NCBI GenBank assembly: GCA_009392075.1 | Contig: VFHG01000229.1 | Span: 1 to 9,986 of the forward strand | Reading direction: 5' to 3' | Length of the DNA: 9,986 nt | Source: SAR202 cluster bacterium | GTDB taxonomy: Bacteria > Chloroflexota > Dehalococcoidia > UBA3495 | Shown: in pieces, positions 1-6,024 of the stretch | How positions within the stretch are numbered: the first letter of the stretch is position 1 | Layout of the letters: each line of letters begins with the position of its first letter | Position numbers and translations under genes: made by a program | Notes under the pieces: model-generated | What the model saw: the letters and a program-made list of their open reading frames with translations, nothing else | Told to the model about the DNA's origin: nothing | The model's database searches: none

Positions 1-54
1 GTTGAGTCAGGCTCCACCTACGAGCAGGTAGTGGACAACCGCGCCTGGGAGTAG
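1..54 (+). CDS. C-terminal tail of an unidentified protein (partial)
   Basis: The first 54 bases read as 17 codons and a TAG stop on the + strand, ending in the residues DNRAWE. Third codon positions are mostly G or C, as in the other genes here. The 5' part lies outside the window, so no function can be given. The gene would converge on the minus-strand nuclease gene that ends at 206. It is too short to exclude a chance open frame. Confidence 0.4.
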   Translation, partial: VESGSTYEQVVDNRAWE

Positions 55-81
55 CGGCTAGCGCCCGTCGAATCCTGTTCT

Positions 82-115
82 TTCTCCCCCGCACGGGAGA
101 AGGTTAGGATGAGGG
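82..115. repeat. Dispersed intergenic palindromic repeat
   Basis: A perfect 7-bp inverted repeat (TTCTCCC at 82-88, GGGAGAA at 95-101, six-base loop) is followed by GGTTAGGATGAGGG. This layout matches a common class of bacterial intergenic repeats whose minus-strand shadow translation reads like PHPNLLPxGGE, as it does here. It sits between two convergent genes. It could act as a weak bidirectional terminator or mRNA-end stabiliser, but neither strand has a T-run after the stem. The wider gap 55-205 shows nothing else convincing. Confidence 0.55.
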
Positions 116-205
116 CGCCTCTGCCTCTCATCCAACCAAGTGTCACCACAGCAACCTCCTCTCCAACTCTTCCTCATTCTGCGGAAGGACGTGCGCGAGG
201 GCAAT

Positions 206-955
206 CTAGGAACCGCCCAACCTCTCCAGCAACCCATCCACAGCCTCACAGTCCTTACAACCCCCAGCCGCAAGCGGAGGCGCATCCATGCCCCAGATGC
301 TCCGCGCTTTCCGGAGCAGGGGCGGCAACAGACTGCTGGTCCTGAGTTCCACTGGCACGACCTTGGCGTGAAAGCCCATCGTGAAGCCTTTGGCGTCCAC
401 CAACTTCGGCTCCTGAGCCGTCTCTTTATCTGTGGCTGGTTCCATGTAGACCAGGGCTAGCTTGGATACGGGCGACAACCCCTGCCGCTCAGCGATCAGC
501 GCGTAGGCATTCAACTGGACCTCGTAATTGCTGAACATGCCCGGGCGATCAGGGTTGTAACGGGATGTCTTGTAGTCGACGATCACATAAGACCCATCGG
601 CTAGTCTGAATATGCCGTCGGCCTCTCCCCTCAGGGTGATTCCAGTTTCCTCGTCCAGCGTCTTGAAGCTGGACCAATGGGGCGGGTCGATGTACTGGCC
701 GGCATCCCCCAACTCAGCCAACCACGGCGGGGCGTGACCCTCCCGGTCGAAATGGTTGTGGACGATCAGCTTGTTGTAGCGATCGATGCTGCTGAAGATT
801 CCGGGAAAGCTCTGGTAGGGCAGGTTCTTGACGTGCAGTCGGACCCAGGCGCAGCGGGGGCAGAATCTTGCCCTGGCGTATGTGCCCAACTCAGTGGCCG
901 AAATCGTAGGCCCTGACTCGACCGCGCTGTCCGGCCACAACTGTTCTTGGGCCAC
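206..955 (-). CDS. PD-(D/E)XK nuclease family protein (Cas4/RecB-like fold)
   Basis: This 249-residue protein is probably a soluble metal-dependent DNA nuclease. It shows the core of the RecB/Cas4/AddB-type PD-(D/E)XK fold. GEADGI gives Asp113, VDYKTS gives Asp127 and Lys129, and QLNAY gives the Q147/Y151 pair usual in this group. It has two CxxC pairs, C32/C35 near the N-terminus and C233/C236 near the C-terminus, which could clamp a metal site or Fe-S cluster. The start is GTG, with a stop codon two codons upstream in frame. No clear SD is visible, and TTG at residue 6 is an alternative start. It lies 22 bp downstream of the MFS gene on the same strand, so co-transcription is likely. No cas genes or repeat array are nearby, so a CRISPR adaptation role is not supported. 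A DNA repair or processing role is inference only. Confidence 0.8.
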   Translation of the reverse strand: MAQEQLWPDSAVESGPTISATELGTYARARFCPRCAWVRLHVKNLPYQSFPGIFSSIDRYNKLIVHNHFDREGHAPPWLAELGDAGQYIDPPHWSSFKTLDEETGITLRGEADGIFRLADGSYVIVDYKTSRYNPDRPGMFSNYEVQLNAYALIAERQGLSPVSKLALVYMEPATDKETAQEPKLVDAKGFTMGFHAKVVPVELRTSSLLPPLLRKARSIWGMDAPPLAAGGCKDCEAVDGLLERLGGS

Positions 956-977
956 GCTTTAAGACCGCGCCATAGGG

Positions 978-2354
978 TTAATCGTCGAAACCATCTCCGC
1001 CACCGGCTGCAGGTGCGATTACGAGAGCGCCGTCGGATGTCCGGGCCTCGGGTGGCAAGGCGTCCTCCCAGTCCGGCAGTTGGTGTTGGTGTGTGGAGGG
1101 CAAGAAAAGGATGCAGATCACCGCGGTGGCGCTAAGACCGAAGGCCAACCAAAGGGACCAGGTATAGGTGTCTGTCCAGTCCTTGAGGAAGCCGCCAAGC
1201 ACCGGTCCGATCGCCATTCCGATGCCCGCTCCGGCCATCTGCCACCCATAGGTAGTGCCGATGGGAGCGTCGCCGTAATACTGGCGGTTTATGACCGGGA
1301 ATGCTGTCATCTCTCCACCCATACCAATTCCGAAAAGCACAGCAAAGATGAAGTAGGTCGATAGTTGTTGATCTGCAATCAGCAACAGTAACGGGAAAGT
1401 CTGCGCCGAAAAAACGAGTAACATTACGATCTTGCTGCCGAACCGGTCCGCCAAGATCGGGACTGCGAACCGCGTGACCGTGCTAACCACAGTAAGAGTG
1501 ACGTAAACTGCTACTGCCAACCCTTTGGAGTGGCCGTTAAAGGTCATCATCGCAACCAGCAAGATGAGAATGATGTTATGACCGGCGCAGCCCCAGAAAT
1601 GGATCCCCACTAGGTTCCAGAAGGCGTTGGTCCTCTTTGCCTGCTTCAGGAAGACGTTGGTGCGGACCTTGGCCACTTCATTGTTCTGCATGCTCCGGAT
1701 GGGCTCATCGTCGGGCGCGCCCCACTGACGCAATCCGATGTCTGCAGGCTCGTTGTAGAAGAATTTGACCAGGAGCATCAGGACCGCGCCGCCGACGAGA
1801 CCTGGAATCAAAAAGGTCGCCCGCAGACCGAATTGGTCAAAGAGAATGAAGACCATTAAGATCGCCGCGCCCGTGCCCAGTCCCTGCAGGCCCTGCAAGA
1901 TTCCCATGGCCAGACCCAATTGCTTCCGGAACCACAGTGTTACACCGGAGACCAACGTGACTTGGAAGGCGGCCATCCCCACTGACAGAATGACGCCGAA
2001 GTAGAGATAGAACTGCCAAAGGCTTTGCATGAAGGCCGTCAGAACCATCCCGATGATGAACAACGCGCCGCCCGCCCACATGACCCGGCGGACGCCCCAG
2101 CGGTCACCGAGCCAGCCGCAGACGGGAGCTACAGTTCCCGATACGACCCATTGGATGGTGAAACCAGCGGCTATTGCGCCGATGCTCCAGCCGAATGGTT
2201 CTTTTTCAAACTCGTCCACCAAGATGGCGGCCGCAAAGCGCATCCCTGAGGTGGTCATCCACATGATCGAAGCGACGCCGACGATCACCCAGGAGTAATG
2301 GACATTTCGCTTGCCAACAGCGAAACCGGCCGGATTGAGTCCGAACCTAAACAT
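978..2354 (-). CDS. MFS transporter, 12-helix, oxalate/formate- or monocarboxylate-like
   Basis: This is an inner-membrane secondary transporter of the major facilitator superfamily, 458 residues from the chosen start. It has alternating hydrophobic segments consistent with 12 helices. A motif-A signature, GWLGDRWGVRRV, lies in the loop after helix 2. A degenerate copy, LADRFGSK, lies in the second half. A charged central loop (around APDDEPIRSMQNN) splits the halves, and a hydrophilic tail follows the last helix. The overall look suggests an organic-anion carrier of the OFA/MCT type; the substrate cannot be read from the sequence. The ATG at 2354 is preferred because GGAGGG lies four bases before it. 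An upstream in-frame ATG (2387) overlaps the -10 box of a good promoter and would not be on the transcript. The position after the FAD oxidase suggests, but does not prove, transport of a related substrate. Confidence 0.85.
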   Translation of the reverse strand: MFRFGLNPAGFAVGKRNVHYSWVIVGVASIMWMTTSGMRFAAAILVDEFEKEPFGWSIGAIAAGFTIQWVVSGTVAPVCGWLGDRWGVRRVMWAGGALFIIGMVLTAFMQSLWQFYLYFGVILSVGMAAFQVTLVSGVTLWFRKQLGLAMGILQGLQGLGTGAAILMVFILFDQFGLRATFLIPGLVGGAVLMLLVKFFYNEPADIGLRQWGAPDDEPIRSMQNNEVAKVRTNVFLKQAKRTNAFWNLVGIHFWGCAGHNIILILLVAMMTFNGHSKGLAVAVYVTLTVVSTVTRFAVPILADRFGSKIVMLLVFSAQTFPLLLLIADQQLSTYFIFAVLFGIGMGGEMTAFPVINRQYYGDAPIGTTYGWQMAGAGIGMAIGPVLGGFLKDWTDTYTWSLWLAFGLSATAVICILFLPSTHQHQLPDWEDALPPEARTSDGALVIAPAAGGGDGFDD

Positions 2355-2378
2355 GCTTCCCTCCGTCGCAGGTGCCCC

Positions 2379-2407
2379 ATTGTACATGCCGACTGTAGGC
2401 GGTTCAA
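2379..2407 (-). promoter_or_regulatory. Sigma70-type promoter of the MFS / nuclease genes
   Basis: On the minus strand, TTGAAC (2407-2402) and TACAAT (2384-2379) are separated by exactly 17 bases and match the consensus at 4/6 and 5/6 positions. Transcription would begin near 2372, giving a short leader of about 18 bases with a GGAGGG SD before ATG 2354. This supports that start over ATG 2387, whose codon directly precedes the -10 box. Confidence 0.6.
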
Positions 2408-2435
2408 CGGGGTGCGCGGAGGTTTAGCGGCAGGA

Positions 2436-2484
2436 CGTTACGGTTTCATCGATCCCACGGTGATTCGTTACGTAAACCGATGAA
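2436..2484. promoter_or_regulatory. Possible operator with direct and inverted repeats
   Basis: Upstream of the MFS promoter, CGTTACG occurs twice (2436-2442 and 2466-2472), exactly 30 bp apart. An inverted pair TTCATCG / CGATGAA (2445-2451, 2478-2484) overlaps them, and CGGTTT / AAACCG (2441-2446, 2474-2479) pairs too. The arrangement could bind a regulator or form a stem after the FAD oxidase stop codon at 2487. The arms are short and chance is possible. Confidence 0.25.
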
Positions 2485-2486
2485 CA

Positions 2487-4097
2487 CTAAGCGTCTATCA
2501 GAAGTCCAGGGTTCAACACGCCGTTGGGGTCCAGCGTTTGCTTGACGGCCTTTAGCGCCTGGGCGAATAATTCCGGGCGTTGCTGGTCGTACCAAGGGCG
2601 GTGCAGCCGTCCCACGGCGTGATGGTGGGTGATGGTGCCGCCGGCGGCCATGATAGCGTCCGACGCGGCCTGCTTGATCTCGGCGTACATCTCCAACTCG
2701 GCGCCCAAACGCCCCATACCCTCAAAGGTGAAGTAGGGTGCTGGACCGTCGGTGTAAACGTGGGTGAACCGGCACGAGACCGTTCCTCCCCCACAGACCC
2801 GATCAAGCGCGTTCTGCAGGGCCGCACGCACCGTCCCATCCAAGTTGGGCCAACGGTCCCAGGTGACGGCGGTTTCCATGGTCTCGGTCACGAACCCCAG
2901 CCCAGCCTGGTGGTTCTTCATGTAAGGCGCGTTCAAGAAGGAGTTGCGCCAGGCTCCCACTGAGCCTTGCCGGCCTGTGCCGCTTTCATCGCCTCCGCCA
3001 GACCCATCAGAGATTCGGATGTTGGCGTCGTCGATCGCGCCACCGGCCTCGCGGGCAATGTCCACGGCATGACGAATAAACTCGCCTTGGGGCACTTCAG
3101 CCGATTCGAACCCGAGCACCAATAATGCGTTAACGCCGTCCATCCCTGCCGCTGCCGCTGCCTCCACCGGGTCCAATAGGCGGCAATTGGCCGGCCAGAG
3201 TTTGGTCTGGACGATGCGGCGGGCAGCCTCGGCCCCAGCGGCGAAGGTGGGAAAGGTCACACCGGCCGACGCCCGGAACACTGGCCGGGCCTGGATGCGC
3301 ATCCAGGCCTCGGTGATGATGCCCAGGATGCCCTCGCTCCCGATCGCTATCCGGTCGGGACTAGGGCCCGCGCCGCTGCCAGGCAGACGCCGCGACTCCC
3401 AGAGGCCGGATGGGGTGACCATCCGCACCGATTCCACCATGTCGTCTATATGCGTCTGGTTGGTGGCGTAATGGCCTCCCGATCGCGTTGCGATCCAGCC
3501 GCCCAGGGTCGAAAACTCAAAGCTCTGCGGATAGTGGCGCAGAGTAAAGCCGTGTGGGCGCAATTGGTCTTCCAACGCCGGTCCGTAGACCCCACCCTGG
3601 ATTCGGGCCGAGCGAGACATGTCGTCGATCTCCAACACCTGGTCCAAGCCTTCCAGGTCAATAGTTACGATGCCGTCGTACCCGTCAGGCGGCTCGAACC
3701 CGGCCACCGTGGAGCTGCCGCCGCCGAATGGGATGGCAGCGTGACCGGAAGAAGAGCACCACTCCAACACGGCTTCAACTTCTTGTTCGTTGCGGGGGCG
3801 GGCGACAACGTCAGGCGGGTTTGGGAAGTCGAGATTGAAAGCCCGGATGCGGTCCCGGAAGCTGCGCCCGTAGGTGTGTACCGCCCGGTCGTGGTCGTCG
3901 CTGACGCAGATGCCAGCCAAGGACGAAGGCGGCGAGATGCGGGGTTCGCGCAAAGAAATGTCAGATGATCTGGGCGGTGACACCGGGTCCAGATTAACGC
4001 TGTATCGTTTCGACAATTCGTCCGCCGCAGTCTTCATCTGCTCGGCGGTGGGTTCATCTGATTCGTGACCCCAAGCCCAGAAACTTCGCTTGGCCAT
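2487..4097 (-). CDS. FAD-linked oxidase, alkyl-dihydroxyacetonephosphate synthase-like
   Basis: This 536-residue flavoprotein belongs to the PCMH-type FAD family and most resembles alkylglycerone-phosphate synthase (AGPS). The N-terminus FWAWGHE is like the FWGWG start of that family. FAD-contact motifs follow in order: IPFGGGSSTVAG (about 122-133), SFEFSTLGGWIATRSGG (192-208) and GSEGILGIITEA (253-264). The AGPS-like C-terminal half has ETAVTWDRW, PAPYFTFEG with Tyr455, and HHHAVGRL with His491-493, the positions of the catalytic Tyr and His cluster in AGPS. The C-terminus LDPNGVLNPG is typical of FAD oxidases. An AGGAGA SD precedes ATG 4097. It starts 23 bp after the ABM-like gene, almost certainly as one transcript. 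In the known family the enzyme exchanges an acyl for an alkyl group in ether-lipid synthesis. With an ABM-like partner and a transporter nearby, oxidation of another hydroxy-acid or small molecule is equally possible. Confidence 0.88.
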   Translation of the reverse strand: MAKRSFWAWGHESDEPTAEQMKTAADELSKRYSVNLDPVSPPRSSDISLREPRISPPSSLAGICVSDDHDRAVHTYGRSFRDRIRAFNLDFPNPPDVVARPRNEQEVEAVLEWCSSSGHAAIPFGGGSSTVAGFEPPDGYDGIVTIDLEGLDQVLEIDDMSRSARIQGGVYGPALEDQLRPHGFTLRHYPQSFEFSTLGGWIATRSGGHYATNQTHIDDMVESVRMVTPSGLWESRRLPGSGAGPSPDRIAIGSEGILGIITEAWMRIQARPVFRASAGVTFPTFAAGAEAARRIVQTKLWPANCRLLDPVEAAAAAGMDGVNALLVLGFESAEVPQGEFIRHAVDIAREAGGAIDDANIRISDGSGGGDESGTGRQGSVGAWRNSFLNAPYMKNHQAGLGFVTETMETAVTWDRWPNLDGTVRAALQNALDRVCGGGTVSCRFTHVYTDGPAPYFTFEGMGRLGAELEMYAEIKQAASDAIMAAGGTITHHHAVGRLHRPWYDQQRPELFAQALKAVKQTLDPNGVLNPGLLIDA

Positions 4098-4120
4098 GAC
4101 CGTCTCCTATCGACTGGGCG

Positions 4121-4408
4121 CTAGTCGGCCATCTCGAAGCGTTCGGACTCAGCCGGTTTGGACCACAGTTCGGCGGCCCCGTGCATAGCCGTGGCCCGTT
4201 CCGGACTGGCCCGCCAGGCGTCATATATCTCATTCGAGTCCCAGGTGACCAGAGTGGAGATCTTGGTAGGGTCTTCCTGAGATATGAAGGTCAAGCGGTG
4301 GCCGTAGCCGGGGGCCTTGCTCTGGGCCAGACCGTTGCCGTCCAACAAATTCTTGGCCTCTTCAACCTTGTCTGATTTCGCCCAGTGGTGGGTAAGTACG
4401 CCAATCAT
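4121..4408 (-). CDS. ABM-like dimeric alpha/beta-barrel protein
   Basis: This is a small soluble protein of 95 residues, a normal length for the antibiotic biosynthesis monooxygenase (ABM) superfamily. It shows an N-terminal strand (MIGVLTHHWAK), a helix (VEEAKNLL), APGYGHRLTF, then the TLVTWDSNEIYDAWRASPER segment typical of ABM folds. Members include cofactor-free monooxygenases, heme-degrading enzymes and small proteins of unknown role; no specific catalytic residue can be assigned here. The start has an AGGAG SD (4418-4422) nine bases upstream. It is the first gene of a tight pair with the FAD oxidase, which suggests the two act on the same substrate or protect against its products. It follows nhaA by 64 bp on the same strand, with no clear terminator between them. 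Confidence 0.75.
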   Translation of the reverse strand: MIGVLTHHWAKSDKVEEAKNLLDGNGLAQSKAPGYGHRLTFISQEDPTKISTLVTWDSNEIYDAWRASPERATAMHGAAELWSKPAESERFEMAD

Positions 4409-4464
4409 TGCGTGGGGCTCCTAAATTGAATCTCCGCGCACTCTATCTGAATGCTTCATGGGCG

Positions 4465-4479
4465 CGAGTATATCACTCG
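4465..4479. other. Small hairpin across the nhaA stop codon
   Basis: CGAGT (4465-4469) and ACTCG (4475-4479) form a 5-bp stem around ATATC and overlap the nhaA stop codon at 4473-4475. No T-run follows, so it is not a classical terminator. The minus strand also holds TATACT here (4472-4467), a possible -10 box for the ABM-like gene, but no convincing -35 was found. Confidence 0.25.
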
Positions 4480-5702
4480 TCCGAGCCGTCTTTGACCTTG
4501 AGCATTCGCCCAACGACCAGCGCGATAATGGCCGCGCCAACGCTGAGTACCGCCCCCATCTTGGCCGGATCTTGGAAGGCGGGGTCTTCATAGGCTTTGC
4601 CAGCCACGAACAAGGCAACGGTCAAGCCCAAACCGGCGACTATGGCTGCCACAAACAGATGTCTGTTGTCCATGCCCTCTGGCAGAGGGAACCCAAGGCG
4701 AGCCCCGATCCAAGAGAACAATGTGATCCCCACCGTCTTGCCGACGATCAGCGACAACAATACGATAAAGGTGACCTGCGTGATGCTGGCGAAGGCGACC
4801 CCAGCGTTCATGAATGCGAAGAAGAAAAGCCCAAAATCCACCGGCAGCTTGAGTTGGTGCTCGAAATGGTCCAAGGGCGCATGCCGGTGATGAAGCTCCA
4901 ACGCCTCCTCGGCGGTTTCCGCCTCCACAACCTCGGCAGGCACTGCATCTGATCCGCCATAGTGGGTGTGCTCAAACTCGTGCTCGTCCTCCTCGAAAAG
5001 CCCGTGCGTGGTTTGTGGGCCAGGCAAGAACGGCACGATGACCACCAAAGCCAAGGCCGGTTCGATGGAGGATTTGACCAGGCCAACCCAACTTAGGCCT
5101 CCGGCGATCAAGATGTAAACGGGCCAATACGGCACATTGAGACGACGCATAACAAAGGCAACGGCCATCCCCGCGGCAACCAGCAGCAGCCAGGCAGGGA
5201 CGACGGGAAACTCGGGGTCCGGGTAGAAGATGGCGATTATGCCCAGTCCGATGGCATCGTCGGCCACCGCCAGCAACAACAGGAAGTTCACGGCTGGATG
5301 GGAGGCGCCGAATACGATGCGGGCCACCAGCCAGGCCAGGGCGATATCGGTGGCGGTCGGGATACCCCAGCCGTTGGCCACGGTGCTCAGGTCGCTGCTA
5401 CCACCGTAGAATACCCAGGCCAGGAGAAAGAACAGGCCTGCCGGACCAATAACTCCACCCAGGGTGCCCATCAGTGGGTTGATGGCCTTGGGGATGGGGT
5501 TCAGCGCTCCGCCTGGCAGCACCGACTCGGTGATCTCTTTGGTGGCGATGCCAAAGAAGAACACCATGAAGATCTCGTTAACTAGGAAATGGACGGTTAC
5601 GGCCTTGCCGAAGATCTTCGTGTTCTCGCCGAAGATATGGTAATCCACCATATCTTCGTAGGCGTGAATATCGATATTGGCAAAGACCAACCCGGCGATC
5701 AC
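4473..5702 (-). CDS. nhaA: Na+/H+ antiporter NhaA
   Basis: This is an inner-membrane NhaA-type antiporter that exports Na+ (or Li+) in exchange for H+ and so helps pH and salt balance. From the GTG at 5702 the product has 409 residues. Family hallmarks are MVFFFGIATKEI, the TATDIA segment with Asp119, the LLAVADDAIGL pair Asp148-Asp149 (equivalent to the E. coli Asp163/Asp164 ion site), FAFMNAGV, and IVGKTVGI with Lys322 in the position of E. coli Lys300. A hydrophilic His/Glu-rich loop (about 230-283) is much longer than in E. coli NhaA. The start is doubtful. GTG 5702 has no SD and would cut the first helix. The same frame stays open upstream to a TAA at 5807-5805 and encodes family-like residues (LLRAHHINILQQFSIPLIIG), but contains no ATG, GTG or TTG. 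A CTG at 5762 is one candidate. Confidence 0.9.
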   Translation of the reverse strand: MIAGLVFANIDIHAYEDMVDYHIFGENTKIFGKAVTVHFLVNEIFMVFFFGIATKEITESVLPGGALNPIPKAINPLMGTLGGVIGPAGLFFLLAWVFYGGSSDLSTVANGWGIPTATDIALAWLVARIVFGASHPAVNFLLLLAVADDAIGLGIIAIFYPDPEFPVVPAWLLLVAAGMAVAFVMRRLNVPYWPVYILIAGGLSWVGLVKSSIEPALALVVIVPFLPGPQTTHGLFEEDEHEFEHTHYGGSDAVPAEVVEAETAEEALELHHRHAPLDHFEHQLKLPVDFGLFFFAFMNAGVAFASITQVTFIVLLSLIVGKTVGITLFSWIGARLGFPLPEGMDNRHLFVAAIVAGLGLTVALFVAGKAYEDPAFQDPAKMGAVLSVGAAIIALVVGRMLKVKDGSDE

Positions 5703-5836
5703 GCCAATGATCAGCGGGATGGAGAATTGCTGGAGGATGTTTATGTGATGGGCGCGGAGCAGAGCGGTACCCCAGTTTTTTTTTAGAGCCGGCGCCGATT
5801 GTGCTTAATCGCCCACGCGGGCCAAAAGCTCAGCGA

Positions 5837-5864
5837 ATTATATCATCGCTGGGCGGGCGGTAAA
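5837..5864 (-). promoter_or_regulatory. Sigma70-type promoter of nhaA
   Basis: On the minus strand a perfect TATAAT (5842-5837) carries an extended -10 TG one base upstream. TTTACC (5864-5859, 4/6 to consensus) lies 16 bases further up. Transcription would start near 5830 and give a leader of about 70 bases before the region where the nhaA protein should begin. Confidence 0.55.
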
Positions 5865-5913
5865 TGAGCCGCTTCTCAGGCTCGATAAGCAATCCCGCCA
5901 GGCGTGAGCCAAG

Positions 5914-5942
5914 TTGACATCCCATAGGGGCTTTGTTACTAT
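5914..5942 (+). promoter_or_regulatory. Sigma70-type promoter of the thrC operon
   Basis: A perfect -35 TTGACA (5914-5919) is followed after 17 bases by TACTAT (5937-5942, 4/6 with the key first, second and last bases right). Transcription would start near 5949. The TTG of this -35 box is in frame with thrC and could be mistaken for its start codon. Confidence 0.6.
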
Positions 5943-5949
5943 CACGGGC

Positions 5950-6006
5950 AGCCTGGTTGCTGAAATTCCAGGCTTATTTGCGCCTGTGCGCCGGCTTTTG
6001 ACCGGC
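5950..6006 (+). promoter_or_regulatory. thrC leader with two hairpins before the ribosome site
   Basis: Two stems lie between the predicted transcription start and the SD. The first is a 7-bp stem AGCCTGG/CCAGGCT (5950-5956, 5968-5974). The second is a 5-bp stem GCCGG/CCGGC (5990-5994, 6002-6006), which ends one base before the AGGAGG at 6008-6013. They could modulate translation, but the stems are short, no T-run follows either, and no known riboswitch class was recognised. Confidence 0.3.
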
Positions 6007-6024
6007 CAGGAGGGACCAACCCCG

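Larger units (their letters stand above)
5763..6024. other. Divergent intergenic region between nhaA and thrC
   Basis: These 262 bases separate two divergent genes. They hold the nhaA promoter (5837-5864), the thrC promoter (5914-5942), a nine-base T tract (5776-5784, an A9 run in the nhaA sense strand), a small GCCC/GGGC hairpin (5811-5822) and two hairpins in the thrC leader. The bases nearest nhaA, up to about 5804, are probably part of its open frame. No RNA gene or known riboswitch was recognised. Confidence 0.5.

Noticed and set aside
206..955. CRISPR-associated Cas4 role for the nuclease
   Set aside because: No cas1, cas2 or repeat-spacer array in the window, and the cysteine layout differs from typical Cas4.
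3450..3968. 172-residue open frame on the + strand inside the FAD oxidase gene
   Set aside because: It is antisense to a gene with clear family motifs throughout, has no recognisable domain, and such shadows are common in GC-rich genes.
4467..4472. TATACT as the -10 box of a separate promoter for the ABM-like gene
   Set aside because: No acceptable -35 box at 16-18 bases; the sequence is also part of a palindrome at the nhaA stop codon, so it is not called.
5949..6024. Riboswitch or T-box controlling thrC
   Set aside because: The leader is only about 75 bases, its stems are short, and no conserved T-box or known riboswitch core was found.
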